Origin: Zygnema cylindricum
Lineage: Eukaryota; Streptophyta; Zygnematophyceae; Zygnematales; Zygnemataceae
Length of the DNA: 64,000 nt
Assembly: GCA_037447655.1 (NCBI GenBank)
Contig: JBBHKE010001767.1
Location: 1 to 64,000, forward strand
Direction of reading: 5' to 3'
Under the pieces are notes generated by a model. That model had not been told where the DNA came from. It did not search any database and saw only the letters and a program-made list of their open reading frames with translations. Positions 52,726 to 64,000 of this stretch are shown here, piece by piece. Numbering within the stretch: position 1 is the stretch's first letter; each line of letters begins with the position of its first letter. Made by a program: the position numbers and the translations under genes.

Positions 52726-53673
52726 TAGTGCAGGTGGAGTACTAGCAGTAGTAGTAGAAGTAGAGACAATTCACTCACACAAGCTAACCAAGAATCATAC
52801 CAAACAGCTGTTTTCTACAGCTCACCAAATCTGATACAGCTGTCCAACCTGCTTCAAACTATACCATAGTATAGAATATCACAAACACTGACAACTCCCA
52901 AAGTTTCAGCCTTATTGATTAAACATACACCAAGATATGCAACTCAGAAGTTTCCCAAAAATAGTTTGTAGATTACACTGTATGAAAGTTTGGATACATC
53001 AAATATTCTAAGTCCTAAGGTTTATACTCGCAGTGAGTTTCTACTCCTAGATGTCCTATTACTTAGTGCTCTATCTCTGATACAAGTGTTCCTAAGAGAT
53101 ACGTCCAAGATCCAAACTACCACTAAGATCTAAGTTCTCCTAATCATGTTAAAGCTGATTCTACCACTTTACACTCAATATTACTTAGAGATTAATAATT
53201 TGTGATTGTACAATTACTTGCCGCCGGCATAGTTACTATTTTTTGGATAGGTTCATTCAGATGTTACAATTCAACTGCCATCAAATCACTTTTTATCCCT
53301 TTATGAATCTTGTCCATTGACTTGATTCATATCACACTTTTTATCCCTTTATGAATCTTGTCCATTGACTTGATTCATGTCAACCGCAGGTGCGTTGTCG
53401 CGTTCCAAATCATATCCAAAAATTACCGCAGCTACCTTGTCGCATCGCAGTTGCTTTGTCCCATCTGCGTCGCAACTGCTTCGTCTTGTTGCAACTGCTT
53501 TGTCCCATCTGCGTTGCAACTGCTTTGTCCCGTCCAATGTGTGACGCACGTATGTGGATGTCGGTGCCATTTCGAAATACCTGTTCTGTTCTTTAGTGAC
53601 GACGCATGTCCTTTACGTTGTCTTTCTTCCGTCACACTAATTTATTGAGACTTAAAGCTTTCCAATTTCAACA
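52726..53673 (-). repeat. A2 3' LTR, main part
   Basis: Continuation of the family A LTR interrupted by H1 (first five bases are the TAGTG duplicate). A ~45-bp segment (ACTTTTTATCCCTTTATGAA...) is tandemly duplicated at 53288 and 53336. The LTR starts on minus at TGTTGAAATTGG (53673). Confidence 0.8.
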
Positions 53674-55885
53674 CTCCCTGAAATCTTTAGACTTAGTGTA
53701 TAAGCGCAGTTGCAATATCAAGTAGCGCAGCTGCGTTGTTGAACTAGTGCAGTATGGCAACATAACAACACAATAAGTTAGCTAGTTACCTAGTCCCACT
53801 GCATCCCAATGTACGACTAGTGCAGCATGGCAGTATAACAATACAACAACTTAGCTAGTTGCCTAGTCAAAGTGCATCCCTACAATACTCTAACTTCTAC
53901 CGAAACTCGATTGGAGTTACACACCCTTTTGCCCCCCGCATTCCATACTCATCTAGCATATTTCCAATAACCTCTTTTTGTGTTAATTTTATTAATCTCT
54001 TATTTATGCCTCTTTCTACTTGAATACCCAAAATATATTTCGCCTCACCGAGGTCTTTCATCTCGAACCGTGAATTTAAGGCAGCTTTGATTTTGTTAAT
54101 TTCACCCATTGATTTGCAAATTAATACTAGATCATCTACACACAGTGCTATATACACTATCCCATCCTCACCCTTTAGAATGTAAACAGAGTGATCAGAG
54201 CTTATCTTTTGAAATCCTAGGCTGGTTGAGAATTCGTCAAGCTTCAAATTCCATTGCCTGGGGCCTGTTTTAGACCGTATAGAGATTTTAACAATTTGCA
54301 TACTAAGTGTACTTTTCCTGGCTCTTTAGATATTTTAGGCTGCTATATGTAAATGGTCTCTTCTAGCTCTCTATGCAAGAAGGCTGTTTTAACATCCATT
54401 TGATGTATTTCCATATCATCTATAGCAGTTAGGGACAACAAAATCCTAACTGTCGAAAATCTTACAACCGGAGAAAATGCTTTTTCAAAATTAATTCTTT
54501 CCTTTTTATTATACCCCTTTGCCACAAGCCTAGCCTTATATCATTCGATGGTATTATCAGGATTTAACTTCACCTTGAATACCCATTTGCTACCGATCGC
54601 TTTTCGGTCCGGAGGAAGATCCACAAGCTCCCATGTCTGAGCTTCCATAATAGACTTCATTTCGTCGTTAGCTGACTCGATCAAATGATGTCCTTGTGGT
54701 GATGAGAAGGCCTTCCGAATGGTTAGAGGCTCCCCCAAGGTCGGAGAGTAGACAATGTGGGAGTTTGCATGCAGCCGGCTACTGGATCATCTTCCCTTGA
54801 AAATTTTGAGGCTGAAATCGTCGGATCCTTCGCATTTCTCTTTTTTCACTGTGTAGAATCCATAGAATTTAAATTCTGGTCGCCGGTCTGAAAATGAACT
54901 TGTCGAGGAACTTGATGAATATAAGACATCGATGTCACCACCAAAGGCCTTTGCATCTGTGTGATAATTTCTTGTTCGCAATCTAAAATTACATATTCTT
55001 GTACTTTTTCTTGCTTTTGTTGTTAAGTCATTTTAAATAAATCCCCCGAGTCAAGCTCATCCTTTACAATAATACTCCTCGCTACAATTATTTTTTTGTT
55101 TCTCAAATACAAAGACTCTATACCCTTTGGAGTGATCGTGATACCCCAACAAAATACCCGGCAATTGTTTCGGTTCCATTTTCCATCTGATTTAGATGTA
55201 TCTAAGATAAAAAGCACTTGCTACCAAAGACTTTGAAATGACTAACATCTGGTTTTCGACCAATCTCGACCTCGTAATTTGTAGTATCTATCGATCTTGA
55301 CCCTATTCTATTCTTTATATAAACAACACAATTGAATGCTTCAACCCAAAATTTCGGATCCACATTTTTATCTAGAAGCATGGACCTAGAGCTCTTTGTG
55401 ATCGTTCTATTTAGTATTTCTGAAACCCCATTTTGTTCCAGTGAATATGGAGCAGTTAGGTGATGACTAATGCCCTCCTGAAGTAGGAAGGTTTTAAACT
55501 CTTTTGATGTATATTCGCCGCCATTGTCCCATCTGAGTTCCACAATTGGCAGACCATATAGTTTCTCCGCCCATGCTTTGAAGTTTTGGAAGTGGATGAA
55601 GACTTCACTCTTGTCTCTCATGAAGTAGACTTTAGTAAACCTCAAAAAACCATCCGTAAACGAAACCATATATTTCACCCGCCCGGCAGATGGTACCTTT
55701 GCAAGGCCAAAAACATCACAATGAATTAGCTGCAAAAGTTTAGTGGAGAGGTGTTCAGATTACTGAGGAAACGATAATCTATGTATTTTTCCTAGTGCAC
55801 AGCCATCACACGTTTTAAATGACTAATCTGAAAGAGTGACTCCTTCTAATTTACCAACATGTACCATCTTTTTCAAACTGTCATA
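53674..55885 (-). pseudogene. A2 RT, linker and integrase (broken, RNase H missing)
   Basis: Minus strand. After ~220 bp of non-coding DNA comes RT directly (RNase H deleted): VIGNMLDEYGMRGAKGCVTP, EMKDLGEAKYILGIQVE, the active site as CVDD (Tyr/Val box changed), [50 protein letters not shown]. Upstream lies a linker, then integrase with RWDNGGEY (catalytic Asp kept), SEILNRT (Glu kept), HCDVFGLAKVPSAG (first Asp kept). The pre-integrase CDGCALGKIH ends at 55886, where E1 is inserted into KKMVHVGK. Confidence 0.85.
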
Positions 55886-56884
55886 TGTTGAAATTATTAG
55901 TTTTTATGGTATTTTCTAGGTCTGAATTTAGTAGAAATAGAAAAGGGAAAAGACGGACAGCCTGCCTCCACCTCCATTCTCTACCCACCATACTTGTTGT
56001 AGTCACTAAGGGATAGAGAGGGTGGCTGAGCCATGGTTGTCCTAGCTTAAGTAGGCAGGGCTACAGAGTGACTTATGTCACTCTCAACAAAAGGTTGAGT
56101 CCGGCAGGACTTGAACCTCTGACCGGCAGAGCGCAGCATAGCCGGTAGCTCTAACCAGTCTGTCGTAGAAGTCCGTTAGGATACATTAGGTTTGATATTT
56201 ATTTAAGCATTGTTTAAGCCATGATTCTAATTAACGAGATGACGAACAGGAGAACATGGAACCAATGTTATATAGTGCGAACATTATCTCGCACGAAAAC
56301 AAATGAATTTAACATTTGTTTTAACGACGGACATTTAATGTTGGAATTTATACGATGGCATATATCAGTGCCAAAATCGTGGAATGGTAACTTTGGCGTT
56401 TGCGGACATGGCATGACGTGGCGCCACGCGGAGGGATGACATTTGGTCGCAGGAATTCCGGCGAACATACGGACAAGTTAAAAGTGGACACGCGTCCACT
56501 TAATGGCGTTGCCATACATAGGCCGTACAAAAAGTACATCGGTCATAGTACTTTCTTTTACCCTACAGTGATCTGATTGGTTCGTACTTCAATAGATAGG
56601 AGTTGTGAGAGGGGATTTAGAACTGATAGAATTTGGTAGATAGGTACCTCTCTCCCTTTGAGAGTTTGTATAAAACTAGGCATCTTTGCCGACATAACGC
56701 CTGGCTGGGCGTTTTCAAAGATTCTTTATCCTACGGACTCAATGGAGTCCACCCTGCACAGGGGTACAGTCAGATTGTCAGCTTGTCTGCTTGGGTAACA
56801 CTAGTTGCTATTGAAAGTGGGTTAGTTAAATACTATCTAGAGGCTTCTTGTATTTTGTGGTCCAATGGAGAACACAGAATTGCA
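55886..56884 (+). repeat. 5' LTR of family E (E1)
   Basis: 999 bp, TGTTGAAATTATTAG...GAATTGCA, inserted in A2 after TCATA (55881-55885). The tRNA-like block is on minus (56098-56170): A-box-like ACTGGTTAGAGC and B box GGTTCAAGTCC (56107-56117), the best B box of the set. Gag ATG inside the LTR at 56865 (MENTEL). The 3' portion is shared with families G and D. Confidence 0.85.
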
Positions 56885-56924
56885 GGTGATGGGCCCACCC
56901 TCTAGGGTGCCCACCTTCAATGGA
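56885..56924 (+). pseudogene. E1 primer site and first codons of gag, cut by a gap
   Basis: GGTGATGGGCCCA (one mismatch to the family site) followed by CCCTCTAGGGTGCCC, encoding VMGPPSRVPTFNG, then the N run. Confidence 0.75.
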
Positions 56925-56934
56925 NNNNNNNNNN
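56925..56934. other. Assembly gap (10 N)
   Basis: Ten N separate E1 gag from a minus-strand family A element in its linker region. The remaining E1 interior, its 3' LTR and the rest of A2 are absent, so the true gap may be several kb or a misjoin. Confidence 0.95.
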
Positions 56935-57235
56935 CAGTGATTCCACTCCGGTGATGAGAAGGCTTCTCGGATGGTCAGAGGCTCTCTTGAGGCTACCGAG
57001 TAGGCAAAGTGAGAGCTTGCTTGCAGGCGGCTACTTGATCTTCTTCCCCACGGAAATTCTGAGGCTGAAATTGTCGGATCTCGTGCGTTGCGCTTATTGC
57101 GCTGGTTGCGATCCGTAGGCACTGACTGCTGTCGCTCCGCTTCGGAATGAACTTGTTGAGGAACCCGATTGTGCGTCGACTCTTGTGTTACCACTGGTGA
57201 ATTATGCAATTGTGGGACAATATTATGGATGCTAT

Positions 57236-58537
57236 CTAAAATGACATATTCCTGTATTTTTTTTGTTGCTTTTGCTGTTCTGTCATTTTAAATAAGTCTA
57301 TCGAGTCTAGTTCATCTTTGACAACAATATTCCTTGCTGCAATTTTTTTTTGCATCTTAAAAACAAAGTCTCTATAACCTTTAGAGTGATCATCATATCC
57401 TAACAAAATGTCCGGCAATCCCTTAAGTTCCATTTTCCATCCATCCTTAGACGTATCCAAAATAAAGCACTTACTTCCAAAGACTTTGAAATGACTGACA
57501 TCCGGTTTTTCGCCCGTCCAGATCTCGTAAGGAGTGGTTTTTATCGATATTGAACCTATCTTAATTTTGATATAAACTGCACAATTTAATGCTTCAGCCC
57601 AAAATTTCGGATCCACGTCCTTTTCCGCAAGCATGGACCTAGAGCTTTCTGTGATAGTTCTATTTAGTCTTTTTGAGACCCCATTCTGTTCCGGAGAGTA
57701 TGGGACAATCAATTTGTGACTTATACCTTCTTTGAGGAAGAAAATGTCAAACTCTTTCAATATATATTCCCTGCCATTGTCCGATTTGAGCTCCAAAATT
57801 GGCAAACCGTGTAGTTTTTTCGCCCACGCTTTGTAGTGTTGAAAATGAGTGAAAACTTCACTTTTTTCTTTCATGAAGTAGACCTTAGTAAACCTCGAAA
57901 AAACATCTGTAAATGTAACCAAATATATTCCTCCGGCAGATGGTACCTTTGCAAGGCCGAAAACATCAAAATGAACGAGTTGCAAAATTTTAGTAAACCT
58001 ATGTTCAGACTCTTGAGGAAACGGTAATCTGTGTATTTTTCCTAGTGCACATCCATTACACGTTTTGGGTGATTGATTTGACAAAGTGACTCCTTTTATT
58101 TTACCAACATTGACCATCTTTTTCATACTATCATAGTTCACATGGCCTAATCTTTTATGCCACAGCTCATTTGAGGATAATGCACCGAAATACAAAACAT
58201 CATTTTCTTTATTACTGGGCATATCCATTCGATTCATTTTGCTGGCATCTCTTGTTCCCGTAACTGCAATTTTCCCATTTCTGTTAACAACCTGCCTGCC
58301 TTGTTTCAGATTGACCTCAAACCCTTTACTTTCTACCAAAGAAGTTGAAAACAATTTTTTCTTAAAATCTGGGACATAGAGAACATTATGAAGAGTTCTC
58401 TCCACTGCCTTGCCTTCTTCATCAACTAGCAAGGAAACATCACCTACAGCCCGTGTTTGCACACTCATTCCACATGCATAGTAGATATTTTTCTTCGGTG
58501 TTGATTTCATATTTTTGAAGGCTGCTTTGTTTACCAC
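57236..58537 (-). pseudogene. A3 protease C-terminus-integrase, 433-codon open frame (Glu to Lys)
   Basis: Open from just after the protease active site: YYACGMSVQTRAVGDVSLL, YVPDFKKKLFSTSLVESKGF, pre-integrase ELWHKRLGHVNYDSMKK...CNGCALGKIHRLPFPQ, then the integrase core HFDVFGLAKVPSAGG, KSDNGREY (Asp kept) and, 36 residues on, SKRLNRT, where the catalytic Glu is Lys. The C-terminus FKVFGSKCFILDTSK, LLGYDDHSKGYRDFVF follows and ends near 57240. Open but catalytically dead by motif. Confidence 0.88.
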
Positions 58538-59576
58538 ATATGGACCGATGCTCCCGTGTCCATTATCTATCCATTGTCTTTCGCGCCCTCAATCGCTGCC
58601 GCCATAGCAAATACATCATCATCCTCCTCGTTAGAGAGTGAAAGTGACTCGTCGTGATGAGATGAAGCCGCTGAGAATAGTGCATTTCCTCGTTGTGATG
58701 ATCCCGTGAAGCCTTTATGACATTGGCTCTGCTGCCATCCAGGCCTATATAGACCTGTTTCATTAGCTTTCTTAAGCTTAGGACAGAATTTATATCCATG
58801 ACCTTTTTCATTACATTAAAAACAAGCATTAAAAGATTGTCTATTTCCTCTTTGATTGAATGTCTTAACTTATTCAGATTTTGAGTAAACTGATTTCTCT
58901 GTTGATTAATCTGACATTTTTTGTCAAATTTTGTGCTAAACTCCTCTACTTGTTTTTCACCATTAAGAATTTTAGAATCTGCTTCCTCTTCTTATATCAA
59001 ATTAATAGGTAACTGCAATGTCCAGCTAGCTTTATCTTTTTGTTTCAGCCTATAGGACGCTGCTCTCATAGTATTAGGAAGACCACTCATTAGCAAAACA
59101 GCCTGGTGAAATTGAGGAAAAGATCCACCTGCACAAGCATGAGAATCTATTAGTATTCAAAATTTATTACAATATTCTGCCATTGTGCCACTTGTGTACT
59201 TGTAGTCCCAAATCTGTCCAGCCAAAAATAGTTCTTCTTGAACATTGGCCTTTTCAAAATCATCCTTAAGAGATTTCCAGATATCGATCGTTTTTTTCAT
59301 TTTTATCCGCGACATAGCCAATTCTTCTGAAATACAGAATTTCAAAATTGATCGAGCTTGCGAATTTTTGTTTGACCGAGACGGATCCGATTTTGCCAGT
59401 GAACCATCCAAAATATCGAAAAAATTAACATTTTCGAAGTGCGTCTCCACTATATCCGCCCAATACGCGTACTTTTCTCCTGAGAAAATAGGAATTCTTG
59501 ATGACAGGCCCATAACCTGTTATTCCACGACCACTGGAGACGGTGAAGCATCAGCAGTAGTAGTGGAAGTAGACAT
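58538..59576 (-). pseudogene. A3 gag and protease start (frameshifts, stops)
   Basis: Start ATG in the LTR (59576): MSTSTTTADASPSPVVVE, a TAA (relatives CAA), then VMGLSSRIPIFSGEKYAYWA, DILDGSLAKSDPS, AMSRIKMKKTIDIWKSL, QEELFLAGQIWDYKYTSGTM. Past 59157 come stops, then QAVLLMSGLP, LQLPINLI and the zinc knuckle ACF-stop-CNEKGHGYKFC near 58785-58830. The protease DTG region at 58560 is shifted. Confidence 0.85.
59507..59517 (-). promoter_or_regulatory. A3 primer-binding site (half-tRNA type)
   Basis: GGTTATGGGCC on minus, abutting the LTR. Confidence 0.72.
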
Positions 59577-60245
59577 AATCTCACTCACAAAAGCTTCTCC
59601 ATAATCCTATCAAACAGCTGTTTTCTACTGTTCACCAATTCTGACATAATGAAACAACCTGCTTCAATCTATACCACAGTATAGAACATCAGAAAGACTG
59701 ACAACTCCCAAAGTTTCAGCTCAATTGATCCAACATACACCAAGATATGCAGCTCAAAAGTTTCCCAAAAACAGTTTGCAGATTACACAGTGTGGAAGTC
59801 TAGATACATAAAATGTTATACGTCCTAAGTATTATACTCTTCACTCGGTTGTCCTACTACATAGTGTTGTACCGCCGATACAAGTGTTCCTAAAGAATAC
59901 GTTATTCGTCCGTTGACAATATATATATTAACAGTAGTAGCGCAGTCAATTCTTGATCACATTCAATTATCTTCAGCTTCGTATATTTATCCATACCAAA
60001 ACCGCCCCAGCTGCGTTTGTCTGCGTTGTCTTATACCAAAATATCAGTTGCTTTGACCTGTTGCGCCGCAGGCGCTCGGCATTGCACTATATCAATAACT
60101 GCACTGCGCTTGTCTCCATCTCGCCGCAGCCTTGTTCCAATGTTGGTTGGTATCATTTAAAACGGTATTGGCTCAAGTGAGGATGCGGTCCTATAGATCT
60201 ATTTTTCGTCCCCTATTTGCCGGATTACAGTTTTCCAAAACAACA
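59518..60245 (-). repeat. 5' LTR of A3
   Basis: 728 bp, minus TGTTGTTTTGGAAAAC...GGAATAACA. Related to the A1/A2 LTRs but without the 11-bp array. Confidence 0.85.
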
Positions 60246-60610
60246 CTCCACAACTGGAACGGCAGCTCTCGATTAGTCTTTTTTTGGGAAGGAGAACCGC
60301 CGGGAAGTTAACTCAAGTCTTGTACTTTCCTGAACCAATCCGGCTTTCACCAAGGTCTGGACTTTAGCCGTGATGAATTCTTTCTCTTTGAAGCTCAGAT
60401 GATACTGCTTCTGCCAATCAGTAGTCGTCTCGTCTATCAAATCGATTCAGAAAGGTTTCCCTTTGTAAATACCAACATCTATTTCTGACCATGAGAACAC
60501 CCGCTTGTTTTTGGCCAAAAGTTCAGAGAGCCGCGCCTTGTGCTTTGGATCCAACTGCTCACCTAGGGTCGAATCCATTTTCCCCGGCTCAACAGTAGCC
60601 CAAGCTTACG
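60246..60610 (-). pseudogene. Ty3/gypsy reverse transcriptase N-terminus, truncated
   Basis: Minus strand: EQLDPKHKARLSELLAKNKR, VFSWSEIDVGIYKGKPF, a stop, then KQYHLSFKEKEFITAKVQTL, VKAGLVQESTRLE, RRFSFPKKD. This is the conserved segment leading into the Ty3/gypsy RT fingers (VFAWS...D..GI; LS..E...I..KV..LL..GLIQ; FV.KKD). It ends at the A3 LTR, so the palm, RNase H and integrase are missing from this window. Confidence 0.8.
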
Positions 60611-62116
60611 GCGGTCTACCCCAGAGGTTAATGTCAAATTTCAATCCTACTAGTGGATCTGCCCCTACCCCTCCGGCTAAGACACAACTGCTGACAACTT
60701 CCGCTAACCTGTTGCTATCTGAGCCCCCCCCCCACAGGTAAAACCTGCGGTGGTGAAATGTGATTTTTTTCTCTTTTCTCTCCCCCCCTCAAGCTGCAAA
60801 GTTGTCTGCATCGATAACAACTGAGGAGCTTGAAGTTAAGTAGCTCTTGATTTCGGGGACGTGAGACTGGAAAAGGCGAGTGCATGCTTGAGCACCCATG
60901 TGATGGAATTCAAATCCATACTTTGCCCTATGAGGCGCACCTCTGAAGGTTTAAAATACCCGGTGATGCCGTGGTGCCTTTACGGAATCCCATTGCTTCT
61001 TCCGTTCTGTGATTGTATGTGTTGATTCTCCCTTTGTTGGCAAAAATCATTCCCGCTGCTCTTTTTTTATATGCGTGGCTGTTAGGGAAAGAAACTCATG
61101 TGGGGAGTGCTTTCCGTGGGAATCCTAGTCGATTGCACCGAAAGAATGGAGAGCGGTCGGGTTTCGTCACAGGGGTGGCCATTCTTCCTTCCCCAAGTAT
61201 CTATTGCACATAATTTTTCGGGTCTGGTTTCTGTTTATCCAACTATTACGGTACGACTGGAAGCGAGATCATATTGGTCTAATATGCCTTGACTCTGTGC
61301 GCTCGTCATCCCATCTGGGCGGCGTCGAAAACCAAAAGAGCTCCTAAAATCCGGGATACGTGATTCCAGCTGTCCGCAACTTGTTTCCGTTTATTATCTC
61401 CTGGGTTAACATTCTCTAGAACGTAACACACCGGTGTGTCCTGGAGTTGTTACAACCCGAGATTAATTTGATCATCTGATAAAATGTTCCACTCTTGCGG
61501 TCTTGATGCCCTTTTCTTTGTCCTGCTAGGGAGTACCAACAACTGATCTACTCTTCACAAACTAGCCAGATGTGGTGCCATGATGTTTTTTTCTATGTTT
61601 TGGGGAAGACTCCGGTGAGCTTTGGAAATGGCAGACACAGGAAGCTATTGAGGGTATAGGCTGTGCAGTTACTAGAGGCGGTGTTCACTGATAGCCCGTG
61701 CCTCTTGTGATATCTCCACTGTAGCATATGACTCCACTCGATATCATGTTTTCAAAACCACTTCCAAATCGGAACTAATTCTCGAAAATAGAGATAAAAT
61801 TTGGAGTCCTCCATCGGGGATTGTCAATGACACCACTTGTCTGTTGAATTCATTGCTATCTAACTTTTCCTTGGATGCCTCAGACTAGATGGTGGAAACT
61901 GTGTTCTTTTAGGATAAAATTGAGAAGGTTTGATCTACTCCCCACTCTAGTATTACCACCTGTAATAAAAAAAAAAATGTATTCCTCTTCCCACCGCTTG
62001 GAAATAGAGATTTGCTAGATCTCTTCTGCTATATCTGTGGAACTGTTAAACAGTTTCACCGGAGAGGATATAGCATACACAGGGTAGCAACCCAACACCG
62101 GAACATATGTCTTCCA
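60611..62116 (-). pseudogene. Gypsy protease-RT linker, degraded
   Basis: About 60610-60700 still reads VGLKFDINLWGRPP on minus, in line with the RT segment. Between 60780 and 62100 I recognise no motif; stops are frequent in all frames. Confidence 0.4.
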
Positions 62117-62668
62117 TCAGTTCCATAAATCCAAAAGAACCAACACTTTGTTTCCTTCGGGATTGTCGGGGTCCGGAACGGTACATTGTTCTTTCCACAC
62201 GCTTAAACCCATATTCAGCTGTCTCCAACTTGTCATTCCCAACAGAATTTCAAATTGAGTTCCTTCGACAACTAAGAAGGGAAGCACAATTTTCACCCAT
62301 TGGCCTGCGTCATCGGGAAATTCGATTTCCATGGCTTTGATAATTCCATGGACTTGCTGACTGCCGCTGTTGACGGTGCATAGGTAGATGTTACTTGGGC
62401 AGATTTCTGGCCGGAGTTCCTCGGGCATTTTGTGCAAAGTGGAGGTTGTGATGAGGTTGGGAAGCGCTCTGATGTCGACCACAGCGTCCTGGTATCCTCC
62501 GTACCCTTTGAGTCTGAAGTTCCCCGTTTGGTTCAGTATAAAAGCCACGGATAAGGCTCTGTAGTCCCTATCGACCATAGGGGTTTTCGGATCTGTAGAC
62601 AGAAATACTGGGGTCGTTGGAGTTGCCCTGTCAAAGTTTTCCCTTCCCGAGTGGATCTCTTCTCCCAA
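62117..62668 (-). pseudogene. Ty3/gypsy protease-like segment (active site degraded)
   Basis: A 183-codon frame: AVVDIRALPNLITTSTL sits where an aspartic protease would have D-S/T-G-A and a following NLIS; Asp is kept but the Gly is Arg. FEILLGMTSWRQLNMGLSVW matches the C-terminal ILLG motif of retroviral-type proteases. Between them lies the expected beta-rich segment (IKAMEIEFPDDAGQWVKIVL). Inactive by motif. Confidence 0.65.
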
Positions 62669-64000
62669 TGCCTGAATGAGGATTTATTCGGGTAGGTTGT
62701 GGGAGGATGCTAGAGTCTTGACGTGGGTAAATGCATATGACATGAGGTGTCTGACTAGCATGACAGCCGACTTGGAGGAAGCAAGGGGAGCTTTCGGTGA
62801 AGATGTGGGGGAATCTGGTTCCTGCGGATCCTGATCCTTTCCTTCCTTCTCGTCATTCTAGGAGTAGGAATCTGGGACTGGTGGAGTATTGGGAGTGTCA
62901 TTTTCCGAGAGTTCTGCCATGTATCTCTCAAACCAGTCCTGATTGTCTTTTTTCTCTCTTTCCATTGACTCTTTTTCCCGTTTTTGTTTCTCGCTCTGGT
63001 AGTTTTTGAAACCGGGAGGCAGTTTAGGTTTGGTACGTAGAGATGGCGGATGAGCCGGTTTGATCCCGAGGCCGAAGTCGCTGTTAAGGATCACCGCCTG
63101 AGGAGTAAATGACAAAGGCCCGATAACCTTCCTGTTGTGGTCCCTCTGACCCATTTTCTACTTGTCTCTCCTTTTCTCCGAGGTGAAATTGCGGAGTTGT
63201 CGACGTTTATCTCCCACCCCTACATTCTAGGCTCCGAACAGGAAAGTTCGTGCATAGTGGGCGCTTGGGGGTTCCAAATCCCAGCCCATTAAATTGTCAT
63301 TGTTAGCATCCGCTGTGCTTTGAAGGTCAAGCTCCGCGAGTTTTTGTAACAACTCCTATTTATGTTTTTGGAGTCATTGTGCTGTCGTGAGAGGAGTAGG
63401 CCATGAAGGAGATCCCAAGCGGAGGGCAATTAACTTTGCAGCCATTGCGGCTAGTTGCTGACTCTGCTGCTGGATGATGATCTCCGGTGTAAGTCTGGTC
63501 GAGGCCATCGGGGCTTGTTTTAGTTCTTCTTGGGTAAGAAAAATTCTGCGTCCCAAATGATAGAGAAGTTGAAGTGGGAGAAGGTTGAGGACAGTTTCTC
63601 CTTCTCCAGTAAACAGGGCGAACTACATCATTTCTTTGGAGACCCCATTCTTTCAAAAACATTGCGTTTCCTTATGCCCGATGAAACCACAAGCCTCACA
63701 TTTTGTTCCTTCGGAGGTGTATTTGCTGCAGATTTCATATGATATCTGGGCGTCATCAAATTTGGGAAGTTTGATTTGTCGCAGCTAGGATTATGAAATT
63801 TTGGAGGTTTCTCCTCGGGGAGTCGGACAGTAGGTGTCCTTGGTTACTAGAGTCTTCTCCCCCCCCCTTCCCCTTTGAGCCTTTCTTGCAGCTTTCGGGT
63901 CCTTTCTGCACATTCCTTCTCCCATTCCTTTAACTTTAAGACTAGCTCCGATTTAAGTTTTCGGGTGCAGTGCTTCCACCGATGACCCGTTTGCTAACAA
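62669..64000 (-). pseudogene. Ty3/gypsy gag with zinc knuckle
   Basis: At 63659-63700 minus reads KCEACGFIGHKETQC: an intact CX2CX4HX4C knuckle. Downstream (62858-63154) a Lys/Glu-rich stretch (YQSEKQKREKESMEREKK) and LPPGFKNYQ precede the protease; upstream, to the window edge, lie charged gag-like fragments in shifting frames (KLKEWEKE-like near 63930). Runs off the window. Confidence 0.65.

Larger units (their letters stand above)
56935..60245 (-). mobile_element. Copia element A3, 5' half
   Basis: Minus-strand family A element: 5' LTR 59518-60245, primer site 59507-59517, gag, protease, integrase, start of the RT linker at the gap. It overlaps A2 in content (both hold integrase), so it is a separate insertion. 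Its LTR inserts in gypsy RT sequence; the right flank is CTCCA. Confidence 0.85.

Noticed and set aside
56826-57209. Open frame spanning the N gap
   Set aside because: Joins E1 antisense to A3 linker through unknown bases; not a real coding unit.

Overview
This window looks like repeat-dominated nuclear DNA from a eukaryote of the green lineage (land plant or streptophyte alga). I cannot name the species. The evidence is Ty1/copia polyproteins in every state of decay, LTRs with 5-bp target duplications, a Ty3/gypsy remnant, a Helitron helicase C-terminus, proline-rich SPPPPP-type cell-wall coding sequence, and primer-binding sites that match (from memory) the anticodon arm of plant initiator tRNA-Met. 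There are no bacterial operons, rRNA genes or CRISPR arrays. Almost every coding stretch carries stops or frameshifts.

Layout, using my own local labels for copia families. 1-19844: a minus-strand copia (B0) split by a plus-strand relative (B1, 2638-18584). B1 was itself hit by a 5.8-kb element (A1, 4627-10416, target duplication CATTG) and by a family-G element now reduced to a solo LTR (12078-13121), and it contains inverted and duplicated blocks of its own family. 19845-29803: two family-G elements head to head (G2 minus, G1 plus); G1 is the best-preserved polyprotein here. 29804-33890: the only non-transposon coding candidate, a tandemly duplicated pair of PAN/apple-like and proline-rich exons, possibly followed by a Thr-rich stalk and a membrane segment. 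33890-37351: AT-rich DNA, a 692-bp direct duplication and long purine tracts. 37352-41697: element D1, gutted and holding 1.6 kb of unrelated DNA. 41698-46480: purine tract, Thr-coding minisatellites, a Helitron remnant and a repeated promoter-plus-first-exon-like segment. 46481-60245: a second nest, with a zeta-family LTR (Z1), element A2 (minus) interrupted by H1 (48043-52725, target duplication TAGTG) and by E1 (plus), a 10-N assembly gap at 56925-56934, then A3 (minus). 60246-64000: Ty3/gypsy gag-protease-RT remnant on minus, cut by the A3 LTR.

Three features are shared across the copia families. First, the internal region starts with GGTTATGGGCC directly after the LTR, which fits priming by a half-tRNA (the 5' half of initiator tRNA-Met) rather than by the tRNA 3' end. 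Second, the Gag start codon lies inside the LTR, so the primer site is translated as Gln-Val-Met-Gly. Third, the LTRs carry tRNA-like sequence: an antisense A-box/B-box block in families G, D and E, and an 11-bp tandem array resembling a tRNA A box in families A and H. The most unusual single element is H1: complete LTRs, a Gag with a zinc-knuckle-like motif, no protease, integrase or RT, a long charged extension, and a second, very basic ORF joined by an ATGA stop/start overlap.
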